Assembly (NCBI GenBank): GCA_037962975.1
Contig: CM075673.1
Coordinates: forward strand, 165,808,667-165,872,666
Origin: Clitoria ternatea
Lineage: Eukaryota; Streptophyta; Magnoliopsida; Fabales; Fabaceae
Direction: 5' to 3'
Length of the DNA: 64,000 bases
The translations under genes were made by a program, and so were the position numbers. Positions within the stretch are counted from its first letter, which is position 1, and every line of letters begins with the position of its first letter. The notes under the pieces were generated by a model. It searched no databases and was not told where the DNA came from. It saw only the letters and a program-made list of their open reading frames with translations. Positions 12,901-25,984 of this stretch are shown here, piece by piece.

Positions 12901-14612
12901 CCTTTTACCAAAGAGCTACAGTTGAAATTATAGGTATTCCACTAAAAAGGAGAGAGAAGACCCCCTGTTATTTTGAAACCTGATTCTATGTATTGCTACT
13001 TATAAATGCTTGTATTTGTGTCTGTTTCCCTCAACATTGCTAATGGAGGTGTGCACAAATTGTAAAAATAAGAGGCCTTACAAAATCTCCATTGATCCTG
13101 TCTTGAAAAGAGTGAATCAGGGTTTGAGGGGAATGAAACTGTTGAGAGAAATATTTCTGATTTATTTGTTCTTTAATTATGTAATTATTAGATTCCTTTT
13201 TTAGATTAAATTAGGGTCTATAGATTGTATGTTGTACGAATCATTACAAGAAATACAAAAATATATTCAGTTTATACACTTTCAAGTGAAACAGTAAGCC
13301 AATCAAGCCATTTAGACCAGATAGTGATGTAGCATAACTAATACAGGCCTAGTTCAATAACAATAAAATCTGTAAAACAATAAGAGTCCTAAATTCCTAA
13401 TAGATTCCAACAGCTACCGTTATGCGGCACTTTAAAAAGCAAACAGCCTAAACAAATGCCACAGATTATCATTAATAAACCAGAAACAGACAGACTTTGT
13501 TAAGCATTTACAAATACAGCAAACTGAAAATCACACTATCCCACTTTCAATAATGGATTTCCACATGCTGATAACACACTATATTTTATCAATAGTGATC
13601 AATGAATAAGCCAGCCCACTTCACATTTTGTTATTGTCACTGTTTCCTATACAAATCTTTCAAAAACAGATAAGAAAACATCCAATTTTTTAAATACTTT
13701 TTGGTTTAATATATCCTCCTTAACTTTTTTGATTAAACATATATCCTCCTTTAACTTGAGTCAAACAAATTTAAATTATTATCCAACATCATAAAATTAA
13801 AAGATACATTTTCTCAGACAAGACATGCCTAATGACAGACACGCTACGATTCCAATAGAAGAACCAAAACAAAACAAGACATGGCTCCATTCTCCACATC
13901 GAAACCCATAAAAACAGAAGGATTAGTATAAAATACGATTAATGGTGAACCCAAACTTAATTTTAAATTATTATTATATTACACATACATGTGTATTATA
14001 AATTTCAACCTTACGAATGTAAGCATATACCAATATCAACAGTAACATAAATTAAATAATATCATTAACAACAATAAAAACCATACAACGCAAAAGAAGT
14101 TGCGAATATTGAATACCTCAATTAAACCAATCGTTTTCTTCGCACTTTCCTGTCCAACTCTTACACCGTGAGTCTGCAAAAATGCAATGTCATTTTCAGA
14201 TACCGAATCCACACAAAAGGCGACAAAAAAAAAAAAACAAAACACGAAACGACAGCATCACCTGCATGAGGAGCTTGATGCGGTCGAGGGGAGCAGTGAC
14301 GGTTTTCGCGGCGGCGCCGGCGATGGCTCCGGCGAGGAAAAGGGCGACGTCTTTGGGCACCAACGCGACGACGGCGAGTGGGTGCTTAAGAAGCTGAGTC
14401 GTCGTTGGAGCGAATTCCTTGTCGAATTTCCTCTCTGCCACCGAAACGCTCGCGAATTTACATCGAATGCCACTGCCGGCGGCGACACCGATGGCGACGT
14501 GGTTTCGGAGCGGTTTGTGGTGGGCGGGTGAAACGACGTTGTCGTGGAAGGAGGATTTGAGGTTCGGGATGTTGCGCCACGTCAGCGTGGCTCTTTCCTC
14601 TGAGTGTGTCAT
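9975..14612 (-). CDS. Plastid envelope adenine-nucleotide/PAPS carrier (mitochondrial carrier family)
   Basis: Six-helix inner-membrane exchanger. The closest remembered relatives are the Arabidopsis 'probable envelope ADP,ATP carrier' and the thylakoid/envelope PAPS-ADP carriers (PAPST type), so it probably swaps adenine nucleotides or PAPS across plastid membranes. Exons in transcript order: 14612-14262, 14173-14117, 12551-12489, 12383-12327, 12246-12163, 11961-11893, 11819-11707, 11616-11447, 10411-10333, 10083-9975. All are GT..AG and in phase, giving 383 aa. Three signature repeats are visible: PLDRIK at 108-113, PLDVLR at 208-213 and PLDTVR at 298-303. RRQMQ follows the third, not the RRRMMM of true mitochondrial ADP/ATP carriers. 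The first 70 residues are basic and Ser/Thr-containing, compatible with a transit peptide. Intron 8 carries a retrotransposon relic. Substrate choice is inference. Confidence 0.9.
10440..10960 (-). pseudogene. Decayed Ty3/gypsy integrase fragment in carrier intron 8
   Basis: The minus strand reads STAYHPQT, then NYWLETFLRCYITDQPHT, then MKRVGKSFDVGEWVFLKLRP and a RYYGPFEVIGRV stretch. These match the end of the catalytic core and the C-terminal part of a gypsy integrase, from a family clearly different from the large element at 58,564-64,000. Segments between the blocks are deleted or frameshifted. The fragment lies wholly inside the intron 10412-11446, in the same orientation as the host gene. 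No LTRs were found around it. Confidence 0.8.
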
Positions 14613-16103
14613 GTCGTGAATTTGGAACTGTCGAAATTAAAGGATAAGTTAGTTGGTGCAGGATAGACGTTGGAGCCAATTTATAATACGAAGGAACGAA
14701 AGAAGAAGGAACATAAATAGAAAGTGTTTTTTTTTCCCTATTTGTTTCCATTATCATTCTTTAGGTATGTTATCCCGAAAATACATATACACATACATAC
14801 ATACATAAGGTTTCTCTAAGTTTATTTTGATTGAAATTGGTTTAATAGTTGGTGAATGATTTCTATTTTTATTTTTTTAGTTTTAATTATAAAATTAATA
14901 TTTTATTTTTTAAAAAAACTTTAGACATGAAATACGGAAAATAATAATTTTTTATTTTTATTTCATGTTTTTACTTTTTTTCCTATTCAAATTTTTTAAA
15001 ATAAAAAATAGAATAAGAATTTTATAATTAAAACAGAAAATACAAAATAGAAATAGGAAATGGAAATAGAAACCACACTACCCTATTTTTCCAAAAGTTT
15101 TTAATTTGATCCTTCCATTAGTTTTGTGTTAACATTGTTATTAATGTGACAAGTGTAGGACAATGTTACAATTTGATTCATTGCCGATTAATTTAAAATT
15201 AAAAATAATTATGACACATGTAAATAGTGAAGGGTTCAACATAAGGTATATTTTTTAATTTTCAAGTTTAATTTTCAACCAATCAAATTTCAACACGTGT
15301 TTGAAGCTTTCTTAGTGACACATATGATAATCAAATTAAGACATGTGTTCTGAGTTTACTTCATCAGTAACTATGTTAACACAAAACTGACAAAATAACT
15401 AAATTAAAACTTTTTTTAAAAAAGGCAGGGCCAATTTAAACCAAAATAAAGTTAAATGATCAACCTAAACTCTCATGTAAAGTTAAAGCTTTAAGTAGGT
15501 ATTTTTTCCTTAGTTTAATTTTTGTGTTATTTAGATGTTTTATCATTCCATATTTTGTGCATTTTCTTATGCTTTTGAGTGGGAAAGTAAACAAAAAAAA
15601 TGAGTGGGAATGTATATGTTCATGTGTTACAAAAAGCAGAGTAATAAGGCCCCTATTTTAAAGGGGCCCACCTGTGATTTTTTAATATCAACTAGTTAAA
15701 AAAAGAAAGTAATTATTATTATCATATATTAACACACAACAATTATACTCTTAAGAAAACAAAACAATATAGGATAAATAAATAGCATGGATAGTAGGAT
15801 AAATTATTGTCATGTTTAGTAGGATAAATAAAATAATGATGATGATGGTTGTTAGTTTCCAATTTTAGGTTATTTTAAGAACAAATTTTATTTTTAATTT
15901 GACGTTAAAATACTCAATTGATGCACTTTGATTTTCTCATATTAACCATTTTGAAGCAACACCTTAAGTATCAATTATCTCGATGACTTGGATTCTTTGT
16001 GGCAAGTTCATGACAAAAAAAGGAGCTGAAAATGAAGAATTAAAGTTACTTCTACAGCTTGAGCAATTGCCTTAAATTTTTGCCTAATCGCTTGAGCGAC
16101 CAA
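14613..16103. other. AT-rich spacer upstream of the carrier gene
   Basis: The carrier promoter should lie in the first few hundred bases (14,613 upward on the minus strand). A CATA-type microsatellite sits near 14,785-14,810. The remainder is AT-rich, without a recognisable gene. Confidence 0.5.
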
Positions 16104-17351
16104 TGTAACATCCCATTTTCAACACAAATAGAAAATAGATATTAATATATCTTTCTTGAGAAATACTTACTATAAGTTAGTTTATTATTATCATTTTTTT
16201 TGAAATTTTGGTATTTATATTTAATTATTTGTTTTTTAAATAATAATAATAAAAAAATGAAAATATTTCTGAATGCCAAATAGTTTGGAATATGATATAT
16301 GATATGTTTCTAATGTTGTATGATGATTTAGAACCAATTGGCATATTTAATTTGCAATTGAAATCATTAAAACAGCAAAAACAGAAGGAAACAGAGTTCT
16401 GTCTTCATATATGGATTATACTTGTAAATATGATGAAATGTCGTATCTTCTTGAATTTTACCATAAATTCTTATTGTTAAATTATGAATAAATTTAATGA
16501 TATAAATTTACTGCATTCATGCATCATATGCATTGGCCGTTCAAAGAATCCGTAGGGGGTTCTTTGAGGGGGTTCCCGGTGGGGGAACGCGCTCTGTTGA
16601 GAAACAGACCTCTGCGGTGGTTTTATACCACGGTCGTCTTAAGGACTAAGCAGTGTGTCCTTAAAGGGGGTCCCGTAACACTTGTTTTTGATGATTGTAT
16701 TGTTATCCGATGTTGGTGTTGCATTATGGGGCGCGGTATCGGTTGGATATCCGTAAAAAAATATTATTGCTGAAAAATCACTGCAGATATTCCCACCAGA
16801 ATGGATCCATCATGCATTTTCATTCATATAGAGAATAGAATATTAATATAAATATAATACAAAATACGTGTTTGGCATCCGCATCGCATAGCATCCTACT
16901 TGTGATTGTGTATGTTCTAATCTAACTTCTATTTATTTGATATTTTATCTTACTCTTTCTGTTACTTGTGGCAACCCTTTAGTGGTTAACCAGGAAGACA
17001 TGTGACAAGGTGAATGTTGCTGAATGTGGATGAATTATGAAGGCTTTTAATGATGATGCTTGCTTGCGTGACTACTGTTGTTGTATTATGTGTATACTAT
17101 GTGTTGGTACTTTACATCCTTATATTTTATAAGATTTAGGTGCCTGTTGTAAAATATAATATGTATAAAACTCTGACGTTATGTATAATAATGAGAAGTC
17201 AATTATGAAAAGGTTGCGTACTCTTCAGTAACCTCTGGAATCAGGTTGTAAATATCTTAATAATTACTAGGTGAAAAATAAGTTATCCATGAAATTTTAT
17301 ATGGTGACGGTAATTATCTTGGGATTTGCAAGTTGGCTCCAGGGCGTTACA
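16104..17351 (+). mobile_element. LTR relic of the TGTAACATCCC family
   Basis: It starts TGTAACATCCC and ends GGGCGTTACA, the inverted-type ends seen on elements B and C in this window. Its first about 170 bases are nearly identical to the start of B at 27,169. The sequences then part, as if a central block had been lost. No coding sequence is seen. The flanking five bases (ACCAA left, CAGCC right) do not match, so a clean solo-LTR target duplication is not supported. Confidence 0.6.
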
Positions 17352-17615
17352 CAGCCCACAAAGGGGTATCTAGATACTTGTATCACTTTTGATGGCGAGC
17401 ACGACACTAAAACTATGAAGAACGAATCCTTGTGATAGATGTCAAGTTGCCCTACAATGACATTATTGGTTGACCCATCTTGAATGCTATAGAAGCTATA
17501 GTCTCTACTCCTCACCTCTTCATGAAATTCATCCACAAAGATAACTAGGTTTCTTTCATCCAGGGTGGTCCGAAGATGGTTTGGTATTGTTACAATTTGA
17601 GTGAGTGTGGTGGAA
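17352..17615 (+). pseudogene. Broken gypsy polyprotein fragment (after-protease region)
   Basis: The plus strand reads QPTKGYLDT, VIDVKLPYNDIIG, then PILNAIEAIVSTPHL and VWYCYNLS. These are collinear with residues of the large polyprotein at 58,564-64,000 (QPTKGYLDT, VIDVKSPFNGIIG, PTLNAMEAVVSTPHL, ARYCYNLS), around and just after its protease. At least one frameshift (near 17,425) and two in-frame stops (after IIG and after KDN) kill it. It begins exactly where the LTR relic ends and is a remnant of the same Tat-type lineage. Confidence 0.82.
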
Positions 17616-18294
17616 GAGGATGTGATATAAAAGTGTAGTTGGAGGAGTCATTTTGATTTTCTACTTCGAAATTTTCATACACATGTTTCTCAATATCTAG
17701 AGTTCTATTTTCCCTATCTTCCAATTCTAGTTTTCTCTTCCTCTGCTATTCTATTCGTGGATTCCTCCACAATAGAGAAATAATTCTCGAAGATTTATCT
17801 ACAATTTCATTTTGCAATATTTAATACTCACGAGTCATTCCAAAGATTAGGCAAACACAAAAAAGAACAACAACGGATGCATAGAATACAAGGAATTCTT
17901 GCCCATGTAACCATAAATTCCAAATAAGGGTTCTCCTTTTGTTAAAAAATCATGTAATAACTCATCCAAATGACATTAAGAGATGAAAATATTGACACAG
18001 GATCCATTGAGGAGAACTATATATACAGAGACTACCATGTAGATTGCAACCTACTTGCAAAATTCTCTTCCTAGGGATGACAAATTTTAAAAATAAACAA
18101 ATAACAAATCCATAGAATATTATTCCAATTTCAGATGCTGCAGCAAATTAGTTCAATTTCAATATGCCTGCATATCAAGTGCCCGTAGTTAATCCATAAA
18201 GTTCTTATATGCACAAAAATAATAATTATGAACGTGTTTAAAGAACATGAACTTACCCTATTAGGTTCTAAAAAGTAAAAACTGCTTCAGCTGC
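17616..18294. other. Spacer downstream of CAX
   Basis: Contains the CAX 3' UTR side (below 18,295 on the minus strand) and AT-rich sequence. No recognised gene. Confidence 0.45.
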
Positions 18295-21200
18295 CTATTT
18301 AAGCGTCTCGTTTGTAACATTAATTTGATCTGGGAAACAAAGTGACCAAATTTTAGATTTTGACTATAATAACAATTTCAGCAAGCATGGATATTCTTAA
18401 TATTTTTGTAACACCACCAAGATATTGGTATATATTATGCTTACTGAAGGGAGTTCTTTGTACGAAAAAGCATGCCGCAATAACAATGTAGCAAAGCATG
18501 AGAATAAGGCCTTTCATGTAATGGGAAGTTCCATCCTACAATAGATATATACACAGGACAGTTAAATGTAATTGAAATCGGATAAATCAGAATTATTTGA
18601 AAATCAGAATAAATGACATTAATAACAATTTTAAATAAAAACTTTTCTGTTTTATTTTCTTAATATCAGTGTACCTGTAATGTGAAGGCTGTGGTTACTA
18701 TTGCCAAAGCAAGAGAACCTGTCTCTAGTAGGTTCAAGTTGAGGTCCATTTTGATACCAAGAATCCAAGCAACAATCACACATACAGGAACCTGTATTGT
18801 TATTGTAATCAAATTTGCTTAGTGAAACTTTTCATTAATTCAACAACAATGCTAAATAAAAGCACCCATTTGTTTTTTATGGTGAATTCTTACCACAAAC
18901 ATGCCAATTTGAGTTGAAGAACCCAAGGCAACACCCAATGTAATGTCCTGCATTATAGTCTTCAGGTTAGTTTAAAGGATTAAATCACATGCCCCCTTTG
19001 TTTCTTCAGTTAAAAATAATACTAAAAAACAACTTTCAATTAAGAGAAAGAAAACTTTCATTTTGTGATGTGTCAATTTTCAATTGAAGGGACATGAAAC
19101 TTGGAGGTGACTAGAATTCTAGTCTTGAACAACTTAATGTCAAATAAAAATGAAGTACAGGAAATTCATAAAACTATTGTAGTTCTAACCAGCTTGTTCT
19201 TGAATGCAAATATGATTGCTCCTGCATGTTCAGCTGCATTGCCAACTATTGGTAGCAAGATTATGCTGAGGAAACTAACAGATAAACCCCATGAATTAGA
19301 TGCATCCTGTTTCAAAATCAAAATTTTTCATCACTATCAATATTATTATCATATTATAGTAAAAGAACTATTTCATTTCCACAAAAAATATAAACAAGTC
19401 AAGTACCTCAATAGTTTGCACCACATATTCAGACAGCACAGCAATGAATATAGTCATGACAATCAGCCAAGTAAACCCACTCCAGAATCCTATAACTGCT
19501 TCTTCTGAAGCATTGTCACCCTGTTCATCATCTTCCTGCAAAATGCATGATGTGAAAATTGCTAATCAAACATTGACACAAATCACAATTAGTATCATCA
19601 TCTCAAAATCAAATAAGGCATACGTCTTGGGCTTCAAAGAGCTGCCTGTGAGTCCACAGTTGGAAGACAAGGTAAGCACAATATGCAATCACCATAACAA
19701 TGCTAGAAGCTCTTGACAACTGCAGAGATGAATCTGCAGCATTGGCACCTACTGAGGCTCCACCATAATGGAACAGCATTGGCAGCAAGTGGCACAAGAA
19801 TGCCACAAGCAGCATAAGCAAGTTCATGTCTGCCTGTCTCTGCAAGAAAATTGCGAGACATTCAACCCCTCAACACTAATCATAATCATAATATAACTGT
19901 AGATTAACCCACTGTTTGATTTTAGAAAATGTTTTCTATTTTTTTATATTTTTACTTTTAATTATAAAATTATTTGTATTTAAAAGTTTGTATTAAAACT
20001 TAAAAAACATATCAGAAACTTCTGAATAATATTTTTTATATAAACTTTTGAAAACATAACAGAAAACGTATTTTCAAACCAAACCATACATATGATCTGC
20101 ATTCTATGGATGAAATTTTGAATGGATTGCAGGGCCTTACCCTGTCATAGTTCTGTTCCTTTCTCAGGTTTACAATGCCACCACAGAATAGAGAGGTTCC
20201 TAGCACCAAAAGAAGGTTGGAAAGAATGGAACCCAAAAGAGAATACTTGACCAAAGCAATTTTGTTATTATTAAGTGCAAAAATTGCTATGATGAGCTCT
20301 GTAACATTCCCACATGTTGCATTCAAAAGTCCTCCCACTGTGATTCATACAAAAAAGGGCTTTAGTAATATGACAAATTTAAAACCAAATGTGCTCCAAC
20401 AATTAGTAATGCTTTATTTTGAATTTCTATTTGTTTTGAAGTTTGATGAAATTCCTTTTAAAAGAACTAACTTTGAACCGTTGAATACGAGTAGGACGTG
20501 TATTCAAATAATCTTAATCGCTAATCTTCAAATTAAAATATGGGTTATAGCTGAAAGCTTTAATTCTAGTGTTTTGCCAATGGGGAACTAGCTATGATTT
20601 GTCTCCGTAATACATAAGGTTATTGATATTTCAATATGCTTATTCTTACTTCATTTATTCATGTTTTATTATAAGAAAAATATTATAGAAATTAGATAAA
20701 AGAGAAAGTAAATAGATGAATAGTTTCAACTATTATTATTAAAATCGAATTCAACCAGTGGATCTAACTATATGAATCGTGAGTTAGTTAAGTAATCATT
20801 CGGGTCAATTATTTATTATTATTAGTTCAATTATGGTTTGTTTGAATCGGTATTTTTACCAGTTTAATGATAGGTATAATTCTAAAACCATTCCCAATCC
20901 TTTATAATTACCAACATAACATTTGTGTGATGTTGAAAATCAAAGAATTATTAACAAGCATTGATGTTTTTTTATTAGGATATAATATATGTTTTTCTAT
21001 TTTAGGTCAATTTGGTTTCAATTTTTTTTCTCAATTTAATCCCCTACTTTTTAGATAGATGATGTTATTAATCAGAGTAAATTGGTAGATTAAAAATATG
21101 TTTTTTAAATCAGTTCTCAATAGAAACTCATCTAAAAAATATATTTTAAACTGATCTCAAACCATTTTAAAACATAGGAAATAAATTGAGACAAAATAAA

Positions 21201-23272
21201 TATTTGAGACTAAAATAAAACTTAAAATAAGTGTAAGTGACCAAACATATATTTTAGTTTTTTTATTATATATCATATTTTATGGTAAAAAGAAAAACAG
21301 TTAGGTTACAGTATAAAAAATATCTAAAATTAATATAAGGTTCAAGTATGATTTTAATTTCGATAAAATACTAAAAATTTATTTTTGGTCAAAACATTGT
21401 TTCTTTTACATAATAGCAAAAGCTAAAAATAAAGTGCTTTTGATATAAGTTAGAGGTAAAAAAAATATTTTAAGGTAACTAAAATAAAAAAAAATATATT
21501 TTATAGATATTACAAATATATTTAAACTTTGAGATAAATCCAATTTCTTTATGTTTTTATTCCAATTAAAGAAAAACCAAACAACTAATATTCATTTTCT
21601 GTCCCAATTAAAGAAAACTGACAACTAAAGTGCACTGCAAATGTACTTTTAACCTAAAAGAAAGTACACTACCATTGTACTTTCCTGTAACAAAAAAAAT
21701 TGCTTTTGCATGGTAGACTACTATGGATTCATATACATACCTGTGGGACCTGTGTAGTAAGCAACCTGCCTGCAATTTGAAGTAGCATATTACAATCAGC
21801 AGTATATTAAACAGAAAATGGGCAATAAAATAAAACAAAACAAAACGAGATGTACAATGATTAAGAAAAAAATTGTACCAATTAATTTAATCTTAATAGT
21901 AATTAACCTAAATCAAAGTATAAACAAGAATGCAAGAACAAGAAGCATGTTACTCTGTCAAAAAGCTGAGTCGTTCTGCAAGTGGGGTAAGGCCAAGTAA
22001 GCTCAAAGCAAAAATCCATGGCTGCATGCAATACAAGACACCAATCATATCATTACATTTACGATAAATAAAAATTAAAACCATGGAAATTAGTATAGGG
22101 TTATGTTAATACTATTAATTTTAAGTAAAAAAAAATATTTTCATACCATGACATCAACTTTGTCACCATGCATGATTGCAATATTGATTGTTATGCAGTT
22201 AATTTTACTGAAGAAACAGATATAACTCAACAATTGAGTAGGTAAAAACATTAGTGGGTTTATTAATTTATGCAAACTTTGCAAAATATAATAGTGTGTG
22301 CTATATAAATTATTGTATGAAATTCAAATTAGGAGAGCCTCATTCTCAGGCCTTGATCCTTACGAGATTCTTCTGCTGTTTTGGGAGGGGTGAAGTGAAT
22401 GTATTATTAAAATCAAATTGAATCAAACTGTCTTGATTAAATTTTGAATGAGCTAAGTAATTAGTTTAAATTAATTTTTTATTATTTTCATTTAATCACA
22501 GTTTGATTTTTGATTTGATTATGGTTTATTTAAATTAATATTTTTACCGATTTAATTACTTATCCAATTTTAAAAATATTAAGTAAATGTACACAAAACA
22601 AGTTGTTAATAAATGAAAAGAAGAGATTGAAGATTACAATTTTTTTAGGCTCATTTAGCAATCTTAACATACCAAGCTGCACCATTAGAAAAAAATAGTG
22701 TTCGATAAGATTTTCATATTTTTTTTATTCTTCAGTATAATAGTAAAAATGAGGAGAATATGAGCGTAAGGAAATGAAAGAATCAAGGTGCAAATTCATG
22801 ATCAGACATTTCATGCTCATTTCTTGCTCATATCACATATTAATTGTGTTGACCATTTTAAATATCATCAATGAGTATCAATTAATAAAAAATCAAGTAA
22901 TTATAAATTTCCAATTCCAGAATTATCCTCCCAAAGTCAGGATTTAGAAGGTACTAGTAATGAACACTTCATTGTATGAATATGAATAAAGTGAGAACTC
23001 ACTCTTTCAAAGGCATAAATTTGAGCAATGATGGCAAGGGGAATGGCAGGGAAGAGGATTGAAAGCTTGGTGCCAAGAATAACCTCTTGGATGTTAACAA
23101 GAACATTTCTGAGGACACTATATTGAACCTTAGACACAAGAGTCAGATCAGATTTCTTGCGCAAAGAAGATGATGACATATTATGTGCAGTTCTCCCATG
23201 TCTCATCTCCTTGCTCAACCCCTTTAGGTTCCCATTTTCCAAGAGCCATGCTTCCTGGTTTGGAGAACCCAT
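18295..23272 (-). CDS. CAX: Vacuolar cation/proton exchanger (CAX1/CAX3 type)
   Basis: Tonoplast antiporter that loads Ca2+ (and some other divalent metals) into the vacuole using the proton gradient. Exons in transcript order: 23272-23003, 22021-21954, 21769-21741, 20337-20141, 19839-19624, 19535-19407, 19306-19190, 18947-18894, 18791-18675, 18535-18445, 18329-18295. All junctions are GT..AG and in phase, giving 440 aa, the usual CAX length. Seen in the protein: the two cation-selectivity repeats GNVTE (132-136) and GNAAEH (325-330); the acidic linker EDDEQGDNASEE (261-272) between the two halves; RHGRTAHNMSSSSLRKKSDL in the N-terminal tail; and about 11 hydrophobic segments. In Arabidopsis CAX1 the N-terminal tail is autoinhibitory, and the long tail here suggests the same control. 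Start: the first in-frame ATG with a family-like N-terminus. An upstream in-frame ATG at 23,332 would add 20 unrelated residues. Confidence 0.95.
20745..20880. repeat. Small dispersed repeat in CAX intron 3 (family R2)
   Basis: Contains AATTCAACCAGTGGATCTAA, TTCAATTATGGTTTGTTTGA and TTTTTACCAGTTTAAT, in the same order as in 5270-5430 and 22,390-22,570. Non-coding. Confidence 0.5.
22390..22570. repeat. Small dispersed repeat in CAX intron 1 (family R2)
   Basis: Third recognisable copy: TTGAATCAAACTGTCTTGAT, TGATTATGGTTTATTTAAAT, TTTTTACCGATTTAAT. More decayed and AT-shifted than the copy in ADH intron 5. Confidence 0.45.
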
Positions 23273-24296
23273 ATTTTGGATACTAAGTTTCTGGTGTGGT
23301 AAAAGGACAAAAATCAAAGCAAGAGATGACAATCAAGTACTGAATATTGTTTTTGTGTGATTTGTTGATGAACTTCAAGTATTATAAATAATGTGATAAA
23401 CAACAAGGGGAGTGAAGAGTGCAACTTCCAGGAAGGTTCGTATTTTTCTTATTAATTATTTATGAGATGGAATAGAAGGAAATATATAAATTAAATTGCC
23501 AAATCAAATTAAAAGAATTTGCTTTTGTGCTCTTGACTATGAATTTGTAAATTGTTTAATTAATATACAAAAGTGGTTAGTCCTATTTTATTTATTTTTT
23601 TGAAATTAAGGATCCGTTTAATTAATTTAGTTGGGAAAATTGAGATTTTGAAAACTTAGTTAGAATACCGAGGTTTTAGAATATATGATTTATGTTTGAT
23701 TATATTATTGTAGAAGTTTATTGGAAAGTAATAATTTGTATTTGGAAAGTAATATAAGTGTTGAAGAAGGGTATGATAGTAAATAAACACCTCCAACCTC
23801 CAAATAGTGGAACCACGTTGGTTGGAGGGAGGTACAACACAACTTCATCGGAACAGAGTTGTGGCTACTAAACGGAGACAAAAGCATGGTTAGTGGCAAC
23901 CAAACAAGACCAAGTTCTGGAAACAAAGATTATGAAGGTGGAACATGGTTGATAAATGTCAACGGAGCTTTCAACTTTAAATCAAACTATCACTGAGTCG
24001 GATTATTTAGATTAAGATAAATGTTAGTGAAACTTATGTGTGAATTAATCACATTGATAATCCTTTTAGAGGTTTATTTAGTTTATAATGGTATTCGTCC
24101 TACTAAAAAATGTGTTTGATAAGGATTTTTGAGTGTAATTTGTTTAATATATGATAAGAATACTGAGATTTGAGCTTAAGAATCGATACAAACTATCTAA
24201 ACTTTCCATTAACAAATGCATTACCATTGTTAAACATAAATTTTTATGTGAATTATAGGTATCGCTATTCATAAGTGATTCTACTTAAGTCTTAGG
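23273..24296. other. CAX 5' flank and spacer
   Basis: TATTATAAATAATG near 23,380 reads on the minus strand as TTATTTATAATA, a possible TATA region about 110 bases above the CAX ATG. The rest is AT-rich, without a recognised gene. Confidence 0.4.
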
Positions 24297-24690
24297 CTTT
24301 GTTTGGTACAATGATATTATAGCTTGTAGTTTATGATTTTTAGAGTGAACCATAACTTATATATTTTTAGGTAGCTTATTGAAATTTTACTATTTGACAA
24401 AACTAGCTTAAATTACATTAAATGATTCTAAAGAGAATATGATGTTATAATCATGTGGAGATAAAAATTGTATTTTTGAAATATATATATATACACACAT
24501 ATACATATAAAGGTAAATTTGGAAACAATGATGGGTATACCTTTTCAAAAGCTATAATTAAGCTACTAAGAGTAACTTTTTCAAAAGTTGAATCCCCTTG
24601 TGTTGGCTATGTTAGCAAGGTCATGAGTAGCGATTTAAGCTAGTTTGTAACTTATTTTACTAGCTTAGAAGTTTGTTAGACAAAATATCT
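24297..24690. repeat. MITE-like repeat (family R3)
   Basis: Begins GGCTTTGTTTGGTACAA and ends in AGAAGTTTGTTAGACAAA, imperfectly inverted ends. The left half parallels 3370-3620. A short TA/CA microsatellite interrupts it at 24,481-24,505. Confidence 0.4.
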
Positions 24691-24927
24691 TGGTTTGAAA
24701 AGAAAGAATAAACTTATTTAATAGTTTGGCTCTTTTTGAAAAACTAATTGAAGTAGTGTTTAAGGCTCAGAGTTTATTTGATTTTTTACACTCTTATCAA
24801 CATATTTTTCTAAGAATATCACTTATTTATTTTGAAAGAATATATATCATTTATGTCATTTTACATTTAACAACAATTAGTTTTACCAAACATATTTTAA
24901 TTTTATCATCTTCAAACAACCAATTTT

Positions 24928-25015
24928 TTTTATAATTATGTATGCATATAATTATAATTTTAACATACAATTCATAACACAATTTATAACACATATCATG
25001 AAAACATAGTTTATA

Positions 25016-25053
<38 letters not shown>

Positions 25054-25416
25054 TATTGGTTTGACTAAAAGTGTACTTGAATACAAGCGATCCATAGTTG
25101 TTAATTGTTATGAATTCCAAAAGTGAACGTGTACTACTCTCAATCTGATTGCCCTATATTCCGTCTGACTGTGTTAATCATTTAATGAGATAATGATTAT
25201 ATGGATAAAAATCAGATGAAAGCAAAAACCTCTCACTGGGCACATGAAATGTGTCAACCCATCATGGTACCTCCAATCATTTATTTATTTATTATAATAT
25301 AAATATATCTACAAATATTTATTTATTATTATTAATAACATAATATAGAAATAATAATTCAATAATGCTAATCCATAAAATTAATATAATAATATATTAA
25401 TAAGAAAAATCTAACA
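24928..25416 (-). repeat. 3' LTR of copia element A
   Basis: On the minus strand it starts TGTTAGATTTTTC at 25,416, directly after a polypurine tract. It matches 39,182-39,664 along its length, with indels and substitutions. Its outer end should read ACTGCA but is replaced by an A-run, so the exact lower end is approximate. Confidence 0.85.
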
Positions 25417-25430
25417 TTTCTCCCACTTGG
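25417..25430 (-). other. Polypurine tract of copia element A
   Basis: The minus strand reads CCAAGTGGGAGAAA immediately before the TGTTAG start of the 3' LTR, the expected place for the second-strand primer. Confidence 0.85.
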
Positions 25431-25984
25431 ATAACATTATTAAATTATTAAGTACAAAATCTATGTTATCATAACAAGTTATTAATTATCACCAAGAAAT
25501 ATAATAATTTCAATAACATACAATCATATCCGATAGGGATATACATTATACATCACAATAGTTTATATTTCAATCATGATATATATATGGAAATATGAAT
25601 TTCATTTCCACAAGTTCCAAGCATAAAAAATGCAATAAAAGATATGTCAATAAAATGATGTCAACAAAATATATCCAAAACAGAAAATTAGTCTCAATAA
25701 ATAGATTACAAGATAAAATTCTCATTAATCCAAAACATCAAAAGACCTGACTAAACTCATGTGGGCTACATGATTCTAAAAAGCTCCAACATTCAAGCCT
25801 TTGGTTAGTGGATCTGCCAACATGCTCTAAGTAGCAATGTACTCAATTCGAGTATGAAACTCAAGTATTTTCTCTCTAACAAACAAGTACTTCACATCCA
25901 AGTGCTTCGAACGAGTAGAGCTCTATTTATTTTGAGAAAGAAGTACGACAACGGTATTATCGCAATAAATCACAAGTGGCCTAG

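Noticed and set aside
12661..13204. Small plus-strand ORFs in carrier intron 2
   Set aside because: Intronic, AT-rich, without recognisable protein features.
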